From Bacillota bacterium (lineage in GTDB: Bacteria; Bacillota; Clostridia; Oscillospirales; Acutalibacteraceae), in NCBI GenBank assembly GCA_021769885.1, contig JAETSA010000009.1, forward strand, positions 79,532 to 143,531: a DNA stretch of 64,000 nt, in the 5' to 3' direction. Shown one piece after another: positions 1 through 8,124 of this stretch (position 1 is its first letter; each line of letters begins with the position of its first letter). The translations under genes were made by a program, and so were the position numbers. Under the pieces are notes generated by a model that worked only from the letters and a program-made list of their open reading frames with translations, was not told the DNA's origin and searched no databases.

Positions 1-1069
1 ACGCACTGCCGGGCACGACCGCAACCTTATTTTGCACGGCTTTGTTGCAGAAATCCATCATATCCACACGTTCGGGCAATTTGCACCAAACGAACATACC
101 GCCTTCGGGGCGTACATACTCGACAAAATCGCCGAGCTTTTCGTCAATCAAATCGCACATCAGATTGAGCTTTCTGCGGTAGATACCGCGAATCTTTTCG
201 ATGTGCGCCTCAAAATCGGTGGTCGCCATCCAACGCTCCACAAGCATCTGATTGAGCACGGGCGTGTGCACGTCAGACGCCTGCTTGCCGACCGTCATTT
301 TCGCGACAATCGGTGACGGCGCGATGACATACGCCACGCGCACACCGGGGGCGAACACCTTGGAGAACGAGCCTGCATACAGCACAATGCCGTCCTCATC
401 GAAGCTCTTAATCGACGGCAGATGCTCGCCTTTGACGCGCAGTTCGCCGTAAGGATTATCCTCTAAAATCAGCACGTTGTACTGCTTTGCGAGCGCATAC
501 AGCTGTTTGCGCTTTTCGAGCGACATCGTTGCGCCCGAGGGATTCTGGAAATTCGGAATCGTATAAATAAAGCGGACATTTTGATTTTCTTTGAGCTTTT
601 GCTCCAGAATCTCCATATTCATACCGTCCGCCTCGACAGGCACGCCGCGCAGCTGTACACCGTAGGAGCGGAAGCAATTCAGCGAGCCGATAAACGACGG
701 CGTTTCACAAATCACGGTATCGCCGAAGTTGCAGAGCGCCTTGGTCGCAAGATCCATCACCTGCTGTGCGCCCGAGGTGATAATCAGGCTGTCGAAATCA
801 CGCCCGACGTTATATTTCGTTTTCATATAGTCCGCCACACGCGTGCGCAGGGGCGTGTACCCTTCCGTCACGCCGTATTGCAGGGCAGTGATGGGGTCGT
901 TTTCAAGAATCTGCGCCGCAATCGTGCGCACATCTTCAATCGGGAACGCCGCCGTGTCGGGATTGCCCGCCGCGAACGGAATGATTGCGGGGTCAGCAGT
1001 CGCCTTTAAAATCTCACGAATCGCCGACGGCTGTAGCGAGGAAATACGGTCGGAAAAAATATATTCCAT
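1..1069 (-). CDS. PLP-dependent aminotransferase, class I/II (3' end outside window)
   Basis: The minus strand from an ATG at 1069 reads open to the window edge (356 codons), so the C-terminus is missing. It starts MEYIFSDRISSLQPS and has AAGNPD near the N-terminus and a GSFSKVFAPG motif whose lysine, about residue 237, should bind PLP. The overall pattern resembles 2-aminoadipate aminotransferases and MocR-type aminotransferase domains (fold type I), without an N-terminal helix-turn-helix. An AAAAGGAG ribosome site about eight bases upstream supports this start. The substrate cannot be read from the sequence; LysN-like or another aromatic/branched-chain activity are both possible. It is separated from its neighbour by a REP-rich gap. 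Confidence 0.88.
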   Translation of the reverse strand, partial: MEYIFSDRISSLQPSAIREILKATADPAIIPFAAGNPDTAAFPIEDVRTIAAQILENDPITALQYGVTEGYTPLRTRVADYMKTKYNVGRDFDSLIITSGAQQVMDLATKALCNFGDTVICETPSFIGSLNCFRSYGVQLRGVPVEADGMNMEILEQKLKENQNVRFIYTIPNFQNPSGATMSLEKRKQLYALAKQYNVLILEDNPYGELRVKGEHLPSIKSFDEDGIVLYAGSFSKVFAPGVRVAYVIAPSPIVAKMTVGKQASDVHTPVLNQMLVERWMATTDFEAHIEKIRGIYRRKLNLMCDLIDEKLGDFVEYVRPEGGMFVWCKLPERVDMMDFCNKAVQNKVAVVPGSA

Positions 1070-1382
1070 TGGAAACACTCCTTTTGCAGGGTTCAAAAAC
1101 ATTTGAACGCATTGCAGTTTTTCACTTGTTGTGCTATCGATATTGATTGTATATTGTAGCACATTTCCGTGCGGAACGCAACGGGGCGCAGGCGGGATTT
1201 TACACAAACCACGTAGAGGCGATTCACGAATCGCCCGAGCGCGGTTGGATTTTGCACTAACGCAACGGTGATGCGCAGCCCCTGTAGGGGCGGGTCTCTG
1301 TGCCCGCCCGAGCGAGGTTGGATTTCGTACAACCCCAACGGCGAAATCCCTCCACCGCTAACGCGGTCCCCCTCCCTTTCAC
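1070..1382. repeat. REP hairpin cluster
   Basis: No gene is seen. The stretch holds GTAGGGGCG-type hairpins: gtagaggcgattcacgaatcgcccgag near 1211, gtaggggcgggtctctgtgcccgcccgag near 1284, and a fragment of the ccctccaccgc/ctccctt repeat family at 1348-1382. The hairpins here run on the plus strand, which is opposite to most linker-bearing units on this arm. Confidence 0.75.
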
Positions 1383-1657
1383 AAGGGAGGCATTACGCCC
1401 GCCACTACGCGTGAATCCGGTTTGCGTCGTGCTTCGGGAAACCTACGGCGGGAGCAAGCTCCCGCCCTACCGCGTTCAGAACGACCGACTGCGTGCACCC
1501 CGTAGGGGTCGACGACTCTGTCCCCCTACAATTTGGATAATAATTTATTTTGTGCAGAATTTTCGGAACGACACAGAGGTCGTTCCCTACACCCGTAGGG
1601 GCGTGCATTGCGCGCCCGCGGAATGGGCAATGCCCATTCCCTACGCAATATCCAATT
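1383..1657. repeat. Left copy of a ~275-bp direct repeat
   Basis: This block is almost identical to 2248-2523. Both carry, in the same order, the gggaggcattacgcccgcc start, a gcgggagcaagctcccgc hairpin, a gtaggggtcgacgac hairpin, a ggaacgacacagaggtcgttcc hairpin and a gcgtgcattgcgcgccc hairpin, and both end in gcaatatccaatt. The two copies bracket a divergent two-gene module. The left copy runs into the 3' end of the helix-turn-helix gene and supplies its last codons. Confidence 0.85.
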
Positions 1658-1810
1658 AGCGTATTTTTTTAAAATTTCATAAGGCGGTTCATTCCGCCCG
1701 TTTTCCCAATTCGATATGGTTTTTTGCCCGACACGAAAAAATTGCGCCAATTCCGTTTGACTCAAATCCGCATCTTCCCGTAAGCCTCTGATTCGTTCCC
1801 AATATTGCAT
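1526..1810 (-). CDS. Small XRE-family HTH regulator with a repeat-derived C-terminus
   Basis: The first 50 or so residues are a helix-turn-helix domain: LREDADLSQTELAQFF, then VGQKTISNWENGRNEPPYEI, the classic XRE/Cro pattern. From about residue 53 the frame runs into the left direct repeat, and the tail WILRREWALPIPRARNARPY is simply translated hairpin DNA. Members of this family are usually 65-70 residues with a genuine helix after PPYEIL, so the natural C-terminus has probably been replaced. A GAGGTG ribosome site precedes the ATG. The divergent gene at 1915 and two TAGCCC-N5-GGGCTA palindromes between them suggest that this protein represses both genes. Confidence 0.75.
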   Translation of the reverse strand: MQYWERIRGLREDADLSQTELAQFFRVGQKTISNWENGRNEPPYEILKKYANWILRREWALPIPRARNARPYGCRERPLCRSENSAQNKLLSKL

Positions 1811-1836
1811 ATATACACCTCTGCATCACTATAGCA

Positions 1837-1882
1837 TAGCCCAAAACAGGCTATTGACAAATAGCCCATAAAGGGCTAATAT
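1837..1882 (+). promoter_or_regulatory. Promoter with two palindromic operators between the divergent HTH and DUF6809-like genes
   Basis: TTGACA (1854-1859), a 17-base spacer and TAATAT (1877-1882) form a near-consensus promoter for the plus-strand gene. A perfect 17-bp palindrome TAGCCCATAAAGGGCTA (1862-1878) fills the spacer. A second, one-mismatch copy TAGCCCAAAACAGGCTA (1837-1853) lies just upstream, between the plus promoter and the likely minus-strand -10 (TATAGT, 1833-1828). The arrangement is typical of an autorepressing XRE regulator; the binding itself is inferred. Confidence 0.75.
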
Positions 1883-1914
1883 ATAGCTATTCCATACAAG
1901 AAGGATGATAACTT

Positions 1915-2202
1915 GTGTTTTCAGTTTTAGAAGAACTTTATTGCGGCAATATTACGCCTGCCGACCGCGCATTTGCTCCGACCAAAAAAGCAGAGGAGTT
2001 TAAAAAACTGCACCGAGCGCAAACGCAGATTGAGACATATTTGGAGTCAGTTTTAAGTGAACAGGCACTGACGCAGTTTCATACCTATTGCAATATGCAG
2101 GGTGAATTGAATTGCCGAGAGCAAGAAGAAACGTTTATTTATGCCTTTCGATTGGGCGCAAAATTGATGACAGAAGTCCTTTTACCGCGCGAAGAAAAAT
2201 GA
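1915..2202 (+). CDS. Small hypothetical protein, DUF6809-like
   Basis: A 95-residue acidic, helical protein starting MFSVLEELYCGNITP and ending LLPREEK. The start is GTG at 1915 with AAGGATG upstream. The LEELYxGNIxP opening, the helix rich in E/K/L and the closing FxLGxxLMxEVL pattern recall small Firmicutes proteins of the DUF6809 type, whose function is unknown. It is divergent from the HTH gene and shares its operator-bearing control region, so the two probably form one regulated module. No catalytic motif, signal peptide or membrane segment is visible. Confidence 0.7.
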   Translation: MFSVLEELYCGNITPADRAFAPTKKAEEFKKLHRAQTQIETYLESVLSEQALTQFHTYCNMQGELNCREQEETFIYAFRLGAKLMTEVLLPREEK

Positions 2203-2247
2203 ACCGAAGAGGTAAAGTAGGGGCGAACTGCAATGCCTCCCTTGTTA

Positions 2248-2523
2248 AAGGGAGGCATTACGCCCGCCACTACGCGTGAATCCGGTTTGCGTCGTGCTTC
2301 GGGAAACCCACGGCGGGAGCAAGCTCCCGCCCTACCGCGTTCAAAATGACCGACTGCGTGCACCCCGTAGGGGTCGACGACTCTGTCCCTCTACAATTTG
2401 TGAATCCAATTTATTTTGTGCAGAATTTTCGGAACGACACAGAGGTCGTTCCCTACACCCGTAGGGGCGTGCATTGCGCGCCCGCGGAATGGGCAATGCC
2501 CATTCCCTACGCAATATCCAATT
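2248..2523. repeat. Right copy of the ~275-bp direct repeat
   Basis: Near-identical partner of 1383-1657. The main difference is a short patch before the shared aatttattttgtgcag stretch. Together the copies bracket the HTH and DUF6809-like genes in direct orientation, a layout that would allow recombination to delete or amplify the module. Confidence 0.85.
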
Positions 2524-2591
2524 CCAATCACCCAAAACAATCGGCATACTCCGATTGCTGCGACACTCGCAGGGCTGTCCCTGCGGGATAT

Positions 2592-2635
2592 GAAAAATTC
2601 CCCGCGGTGGCAAACGTAGCTCTGCCGCCGCGGGG
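2592..2635 (-). terminator. Rho-independent terminator of spoVT
   Basis: On the minus strand, 26 bases after the spoVT stop, a GC-rich stem (ccccgcggcggca pairing with tgccaccgcgggg) is followed by AATTTTTC. Confidence 0.75.
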
Positions 2636-2661
2636 AAACCTGTATACATACTGATTTAAAA

Positions 2662-3201
2662 TTATTCTTCCATCTGCTTGCCGAGGAAGGATGCGGCAAC
2701 CTGCAAAAGCTTTTGCTCCTCTTCCGTGGGCATCGAGCCGTCCTCGCGCAGCATCAGCATCACCGCGCCCGAAACGTCGCCGCCGCCGATAATGGGGAAC
2801 GCGAGTGCCGCTTCTTTTTCATAGCCTGCAATCGGGTACAGCGGCGGGATATCGGGAGACGCGGTATAATTCACGCGGTCCTGCATCAGCGCTTCCAGCT
2901 CCTCGGTCACGCGGCGCTCCAAAAGGTCGCGCTTGGATGCGCCCGAAACGGCAATCACGTGGTCGCGATCCGTAATGAGTACGGGCAGCTCCGTGGCGCG
3001 GTTCAGAACCTCGGCGTACTGATGCGCCGTTTCCGACAGCTCCCCAATCGGGGAATATTTCTTAAAAATCACTTCACCGTCTGCGGCGGTGTATATTTCC
3101 AGCGGGTCACCCTCGCGGATACGCATCGTGCGGCGAATCTCTTTCGGAATGACGACCCGTCCGAGATCGTCGATTCGTCTGACTATACCTGTGGCTTTCA
3201 T
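2662..3201 (-). CDS. spoVT: Stage V sporulation protein T (AbrB-type regulator)
   Basis: A 179-residue protein with an N-terminal AbrB/MazE swapped-hairpin DNA-binding domain (MKATGIVRRIDDLGRVVIPK, residues 1-46) and a C-terminal GAF-like domain. In B. subtilis SpoVT is made in the forespore and adjusts sigma-G-dependent genes late in sporulation. Length and both domains match the family, so the gene looks intact. A GGAG ribosome site lies before the ATG, and the gene has its own terminator. Its presence suggests a spore-forming ancestry but does not prove that the organism sporulates. Confidence 0.95.
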   Translation of the reverse strand: MKATGIVRRIDDLGRVVIPKEIRRTMRIREGDPLEIYTAADGEVIFKKYSPIGELSETAHQYAEVLNRATELPVLITDRDHVIAVSGASKRDLLERRVTEELEALMQDRVNYTASPDIPPLYPIAGYEKEAALAFPIIGGGDVSGAVMLMLREDGSMPTEEEQKLLQVAASFLGKQMEE

Positions 3202-3312
3202 ATATAAATTCTCCTTTATCGTAAAAATCTTTCTATGCTATTGTCTGCACAGTCGGAGAATTTATACTGCTTTTTTATTTAAAATTCAAAGTGTATCGCT
3301 TTCAACAATCGC

Positions 3313-4185
3313 TTACAGAAGCTTCCAAAGCATTTTATTTTCTTTAAATTGATAGCTGATGCGGTTTTCGTCGTACAAATAGGAAAGATAGGAACGAAGC
3401 GTACTGCCGATTAAAACGTACTGATTTGCGTTCATAGTTAAATTATATCTATTGAAGATTTCCGCAAGAATTTCCTCAAAGGTTTTTTCGGTTTCGCAGG
3501 CGGTGCAGATGCCGTCGGCAATCTCCCGCACCTTTGAACGGTTCAACGCAATCAACCCTGTTATATCCTCTGCCGCCGCACAGTGAGACGGAATATACAG
3601 CTTACCGTGCAGCGTTTGCAGAAAATCCAGTGTTTCCAAAAATGCCCGCACATCATACAGAAAAAACAGATGGTATTTCGTGATGGTTTCCGCACTGAAT
3701 ACGGAATCCGCCAAGAAATAAACGTCGTCGTCCGTTTTTATTCCAATCATATCGAAAAAGTGCCCTTGCAGCGGAAACGCCTCCAGTCCCTTCGGCAAAT
3801 GATTTTCCATCGGCATTACATCGGAAGGCTTTGCGCACAAAAATTTGTTGCGCAATTCCCGAAACGGAAAGCCGCCGTACAAAAAAGACGGCTCCAAAAT
3901 CGGCGTTTCCGTGAAGCTTTTTTCGATGCCGTTCGCCAAGATTTCACAGCCTGTTCGGTTTTGAATCAGCTGATTGCCGCCGATGTGGTCGGCGTTCGAA
4001 TGCGTGCTCACAATCCCGCGTACCTGCAAGCCCTCGGATTCGAGCAGCTTCAAATTCTTTTTACCCGCATCCTTATCACTGCCGCTGTCTATAAGATACA
4101 CGTGTTCCGAATCGACCTGATACACGCCGATATTCGTGGCGTTTGGGATGTAATAGGTGCGTGCACCGACTTGAATCAGTTCCAT
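3313..4185 (-). CDS. MBL-fold metallo-hydrolase with variant metal motif
   Basis: A 290-residue metallo-beta-lactamase-fold protein. The first metal motif is THSNADHIGG (residues 61-70): H62, N64, D66 and H67, so the second histidine of the usual HxHxDH is asparagine. Further metal ligands appear to be H142 (QGHFFD), D160 (FLADS) and H201 (PSHC). After about residue 215 comes a helical C-terminal region. The fold covers glyoxalase II, lactonases and RNases, and nothing here fixes the substrate. It is a single gene between spoVT and a repeat block. Confidence 0.85.
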   Translation of the reverse strand: MELIQVGARTYYIPNATNIGVYQVDSEHVYLIDSGSDKDAGKKNLKLLESEGLQVRGIVSTHSNADHIGGNQLIQNRTGCEILANGIEKSFTETPILEPSFLYGGFPFRELRNKFLCAKPSDVMPMENHLPKGLEAFPLQGHFFDMIGIKTDDDVYFLADSVFSAETITKYHLFFLYDVRAFLETLDFLQTLHGKLYIPSHCAAAEDITGLIALNRSKVREIADGICTACETEKTFEEILAEIFNRYNLTMNANQYVLIGSTLRSYLSYLYDENRISYQFKENKMLWKLL

Positions 4186-4259
4186 AGCCGTTGTCCTTTC
4201 CGGATAAATATGTTAAAGCAGTTTTTCTGAAAGCAAGCAAATTGTAGTCGACAGCGCGG

Positions 4260-4444
4260 AGTGCGGGCTACGTGCAATCGCCCCTACGGGGTCGGGGCGC
4301 AATCTGTCATTCTGAGCGAAGCGAAGAATCTCACATCGCACAAGGTGAATTTGATAATTCGCAGGGAACAACCGATGACGCGTTCCGTAATATTTTATCC
4401 TATTCGGCGGGCGCACAATGCGCGCCCCTACGGGGATGCCGCAA
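4260..4444. repeat. REP and SERSEES-type repeats
   Basis: Intergenic block containing a cattctgagcgaagcgaag repeat (4308-4335), a common Clostridia dispersed repeat, and GTAGGG hairpins in the reverse direction such as gcgcacaatgcgcgcccctac near 4409-4431. No gene is seen. Confidence 0.7.
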
Positions 4445-6316
4445 TTATTTTTCTTTTTTCAAAATCACACAGCCCATAGCGGGAACGTGAACGAAGGAGG
4501 TTACGGGATTTTCGTGCAAAATCTCGCTCGTGAACTGCCACGTGTCGGGCAGATTATAGGCAATCTCCTGCTCGTTGCGGTTGGCGATAACCAAAATCGC
4601 TTCCCCGCCGTTTTCACGCACAAATGCGGTACAGCCGAGCACAGAAGATAAAAACGCAATCGTCCCGTCCTTCAGGCACGGCAGTCCGCGCCGCAGTGCG
4701 CCTAACCGCCGATAAAATGCCAAAAGTGCCTGATTTTCGCGTCCCCAAGGGTAACATCCGCGGTTGAACGGGTCTTTGTAGCCCTGCAGCCCCGCCTCAT
4801 CACCGTAATAGACCGACGGCACACCGGGCAAGGTGTATTGCAAAACGGCGGCAAGCTTTAAAAGCGCGTCTCCCCTTTTGTATTCTGCATCCGTTAAAGC
4901 CTTCGCGCTCTGCCACTCGCGGTCGCGGTATTCGGCACTCTCCCCTGCGATTTTCGTAATCGCGCGCTCTGTGTCGTGCGTGCCGATATGATTCATCATT
5001 ACATCGAGCGCAGGCTTCGGATAGTTTTCGACAATTTGCATCACGGATGTGCAAAACTGTTCGGCGATTCCGTCGCGCGCAAACGATAAAATCGCATTCG
5101 CAAACGGATAGTTCATCACGCTGTCGAGCTGACCGCCCAACAGATACCGCCGCCGCACGCCGTATGCCCATTTTGTGGTCGCATCCTCCCACACCTCACC
5201 GAGCACCAGCGCATCTTCTTTTTCCGCTTTTGCCGCACGTGCCAGCGCGTCAATGAACACATCCGGGAGCTCATCGGCAACATCTAAACGCCATCCCGCC
5301 GCGCCCGCGCGCAGCCATTTGCGCACGATGCCGTTTTCGCCCGTGATAAATTCGAGATACGCGGGGCTTTCCTCATCTACTTCGGGCAGAGTTTCAAAGC
5401 CCCACCAGCTTTTATAGCCGTTGGGGTAATCGTAAAACGAATACCACGTGTAATATGGAGATGCCGCAGAATTGTATGCCCCGAGCGTCGGATACCGATT
5501 TTCGCGGTTGAAATACAGACTGTCGTCGCCCGTATGCGAAAAAACACCGTCTAAAATGATGCGAATCCCACGTTTTTGTGCTTCGGCGCAAAGCGATTCA
5601 AAATCCGTCTGCGTGCCCAAAAGCGAATCGATTTTGCTGTAATCGGCGGTATTGTAACGGTGATTGGAATGCGCCTCAAAAATCGGATTCAAATAGATGC
5701 ACGTCACGCCCAAGGATTCAAGATAGGGCAGTTTTTCCTCAATGCCGCGCAGGTCGCCGCCGAAATAGTCGTTGTTGCGCACCACCCCTTCGCCGTCGGG
5801 ACGGAAATACGGCTGATTTTCGGTATCGCTGCGCAAAATGCGATCGGCGGGCACATTCTCCTTCGGCGCACCCGAATTATAGAATCGGTCGGGGAAAATC
5901 TGATAAATTAAGCCGCCCTTGAGCCAGTCAGGCGTTTGATAATTTTTGTCGTATACGGTCAACTGCCATTCTTCACGTGGGCTGTTTGCATTCGCCACCG
6001 CGCCTGCGCCGTCACCGACAAGGCACACCGAGCCGCGTCCCCACGCACCGTCGTAATCAAAATGATAAAAATACAGTCCCTTTTCCGCAACGGAAATCTC
6101 GATATCCCAAATCTCCTGCTCGTCGCCGTGCATTCCCGCCCAATACATCGGATACTCCGTGGTCTGCTCGCCGTCCTTCGCAAGCAGAAAATATGCGCCT
6201 GAAACGCAAAAAGAGCGCGGTAAAAGCAGACGGAATTTGACGAACTCGTCTGTTTTTACAGCACCGAACACACTTTTAAAAAACAAATCGCGGGAATGAA
6301 AAGGTACAAAAGCCAT
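4445..6316 (-). CDS. GH13 alpha-glycosidase (neopullulanase/maltogenic amylase type)
   Basis: A 623-residue glycoside hydrolase family 13 enzyme. Residues 1-125 look like the beta-sandwich N-terminal domain of cyclomaltodextrinase/neopullulanase proteins. The barrel follows with region I DGVFSHTG (256-263), region II GWRLDVADE (nucleophile D345), region III LGEVWEDA (acid/base E374) and region IV IGTHDTE (D448). A C-terminal beta domain ends ILKKEK. It has no signal peptide, so it probably acts in the cytoplasm on imported maltodextrins or related oligosaccharides. It starts three bases after the uracil-DNA glycosylase stop on the same strand, suggesting co-transcription without an evident functional link. 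Confidence 0.93.
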   Translation of the reverse strand: MAFVPFHSRDLFFKSVFGAVKTDEFVKFRLLLPRSFCVSGAYFLLAKDGEQTTEYPMYWAGMHGDEQEIWDIEISVAEKGLYFYHFDYDGAWGRGSVCLVGDGAGAVANANSPREEWQLTVYDKNYQTPDWLKGGLIYQIFPDRFYNSGAPKENVPADRILRSDTENQPYFRPDGEGVVRNNDYFGGDLRGIEEKLPYLESLGVTCIYLNPIFEAHSNHRYNTADYSKIDSLLGTQTDFESLCAEAQKRGIRIILDGVFSHTGDDSLYFNRENRYPTLGAYNSAASPYYTWYSFYDYPNGYKSWWGFETLPEVDEESPAYLEFITGENGIVRKWLRAGAAGWRLDVADELPDVFIDALARAAKAEKEDALVLGEVWEDATTKWAYGVRRRYLLGGQLDSVMNYPFANAILSFARDGIAEQFCTSVMQIVENYPKPALDVMMNHIGTHDTERAITKIAGESAEYRDREWQSAKALTDAEYKRGDALLKLAAVLQYTLPGVPSVYYGDEAGLQGYKDPFNRGCYPWGRENQALLAFYRRLGALRRGLPCLKDGTIAFLSSVLGCTAFVRENGGEAILVIANRNEQEIAYNLPDTWQFTSEILHENPVTSFVHVPAMGCVILKKEK

Positions 6317-6318
6317 AG

Positions 6319-6888
6319 TTAATACGTTCTTTCACAAATTTCTTGAATTTTTGCACGCAGTGCGACAAAGTCAGACAGCGCATCGCCTTTCTGCGCGGGA
6401 TTGCGCAAAAGCGCGGCGGGATGAAATGTGCCCATCAAATAAAACCCTTTGCGTTCGTAAAATACGCCGTGTTCTTTGGTTACGCGAAAGGTCGGCGATA
6501 TGATTTTCTGCGCGGCAATCCGCCCGAGGCACACAATAATCTTCGGGTGCAGAAGCTTCATCTGCTCGCGCAGCCAATGCTCGCACGCCGCCTGCTCCTC
6601 TTCGCGCGGGTCGCGGTTTTTCGGCGGACGGCATTTCACAATATTTGCAATATAAATATTTTTATCTCTGGCAAGGTCAATATGCGTAAGGTATTTGTCG
6701 AGCAGCTGTCCGCCGCGCCCGACGAACGGTTCGCCCGTCAAATCCTCGTTTTCGCCCGGGCCTTCGCCGACAAACAGCACCTCTGCCGTATCCACGCCCA
6801 CACCGAACACCACATTTGTGCGTGTTGCAGACAGCGGGCAGTCCGCGCAGGACAGGCATTCTGTTTTCAATTCTTCTAAATTTTTCAT
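6319..6888 (-). CDS. Uracil-DNA glycosylase, family 4 (Fe-S type)
   Basis: A 189-residue enzyme that removes uracil from DNA. Cysteines C11/C14 (with C17 beside them), C86 and C102 are the expected 4Fe-4S ligands of family 4. The active-site motif is GEGPGENED (41-49) and the second motif is HPAALLRNP (156-164). The frame is open 19 codons further upstream, but the ATG at 6888 gives the usual family start ([14 protein letters not shown]) and has an AAGGCGG site, so I chose it. The leader just before the ATG contains GGTACGAA, which recurs before several other genes here. Confidence 0.93.
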   Translation of the reverse strand: MKNLEELKTECLSCADCPLSATRTNVVFGVGVDTAEVLFVGEGPGENEDLTGEPFVGRGGQLLDKYLTHIDLARDKNIYIANIVKCRPPKNRDPREEEQAACEHWLREQMKLLHPKIIVCLGRIAAQKIISPTFRVTKEHGVFYERKGFYLMGTFHPAALLRNPAQKGDALSDFVALRAKIQEICERTY

Positions 6889-6954
6889 TCGTACCCGCCT
6901 TGCAAAAATAGAAATTTTTTGTGCGCGATTCTTTACTTCTCGCAATGAGTTTGT

Positions 6955-7225
6955 GCAGACCTGTCATTCTGCTCGCGCTACAAAATCTCATACAACCCAG
7001 CGTAAATTACACTATCGGTAGGGCGGGAGCTTGCTCCCGCCGCAAAATCTCTCACAGCACGATGTGGATTGGATTCACGCGTAGTGGCGGGCTTCCACGC
7101 CCGCCGTTGGGTAGTGCGAAAATTTGCACTCGCTTGGGCGATTCGTGAATCGCCCCTACAAAGATTGCGCATCACCGTTCGGTTGTTCTGATTTTTCGGG
7201 CGAACGCAGTTCGCCCCTACAAGTT
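6955..7225. repeat. REP hairpin cluster
   Basis: Contains a SERSEES-like fragment at 6960, gtagggcgggagcttgctcc at 7017, a gtggcgggcttccacgcccg hairpin near 7080, gggcgattcgtgaatcgccc at 7138 followed by ctac, and gggcgaacgcagttcgcccc at 7199. The linker units are on the minus strand, pointing away from the origin. Confidence 0.8.
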
Positions 7226-7258
7226 ACACATCACCGTTGGTTCGTCGGATGTTCCACT

Positions 7259-8113
7259 TCAATCCTCGGAAAATTCCTGTGCCAGCTTCTTCAAATCCTC
7301 TGTGCCGAAAAATTCGATTTCGAGCGTGCCTTTGCCGCCTTTTTCCGTGTAGACCTTGACTTTTCTGCCCATCGCTTCGCTCAGTGCCAGCTCGACCTCA
7401 TCATAAAAGCGATCGCGGGCTTTCGGCCGTTTGGCGGGGGCTTTTTCCGCTTTGCCCGCACGCTTGCAAAGCCGTTCGGTTTCACGTACGGAAATCCCGT
7501 TTTTCACAATCAGCTCCGCAATACGCGAAAGCTCCGCCGCATCGCTGACGGAAAGCAGGGCGCGTGCGTGCCCCATAGAGACCTTTCCGTCCTTGACGAG
7601 CACGGTAATCTCCTCGGGCAGATTTAAAAGCCGCAGCGCATTCGTCACTGCGGTGCGGCTTTTGCCTACGCGCGCCGCCGCCTGCTCTTGCGTCAGCCCG
7701 AACGAATCAATCAGACGTTTCAGCCCCTCGGCTTCTTCAATCGCATTCAAATCCTCGCGCTGTAAATTCTCAATCAGCGCAAAAATGCTTTCTTCCTCAT
7801 CGCTCATTTCACGCACGGTCACGGGCACTTCCGTAAGCCCTGCCATACGCGCGGCGCGGTATCGCCGCTCCCCTGCCACCAATCGGTAGCTGCCGTCCGC
7901 CATCGGACGCACAAGCAGCGGCTGAATCACACCGTGCTCGCGGATGCTGTCCGACAGCTCCGCAAGTGCTTCTTCGTCAAACGTTTTTCGCGGCTGTTCG
8001 CGGTTCGGCTCAATCTCGTCTACCGAAAGCTTGACCGCATTTTCTTCTACGGCGTTGTCAAAAAAGAGCGCGTCTACGCCCTTGCCGAGTCCGCCTTTTT
8101 TCGCTTTTGCCAT
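7259..8113 (-). CDS. parB: Chromosome partitioning protein ParB/Spo0J
   Basis: A 284-residue ParB. The CTP-binding N-terminal domain carries GERRYRA (81-87) and VIQPLLVRP (62-70). A central helix-turn-helix (LTQEQAAARVGKSRTAVTNAL) binds parS, and a C-terminal dimerisation domain ends KLAQEFSED. ParB loads at parS, spreads, and with ParA and SMC organises the origin region. Two parS sites are in this window (9708 and 13504). AAGGGG precedes the ATG. It lies downstream of parA, but a lipoprotein gene separates the two, which is unusual. Confidence 0.96.
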   Translation of the reverse strand: MAKAKKGGLGKGVDALFFDNAVEENAVKLSVDEIEPNREQPRKTFDEEALAELSDSIREHGVIQPLLVRPMADGSYRLVAGERRYRAARMAGLTEVPVTVREMSDEEESIFALIENLQREDLNAIEEAEGLKRLIDSFGLTQEQAAARVGKSRTAVTNALRLLNLPEEITVLVKDGKVSMGHARALLSVSDAAELSRIAELIVKNGISVRETERLCKRAGKAEKAPAKRPKARDRFYDEVELALSEAMGRKVKVYTEKGGKGTLEIEFFGTEDLKKLAQEFSED

Positions 8114-8124
8114 CGTTTTTCCCC

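Noticed and set aside
2276..2699. Open frames of about 100 codons on both strands
   Set aside because: They translate the direct repeat and REP hairpins (RNARPY, GRSLH and similar strings that recur throughout) and have no ribosome site or family resemblance.
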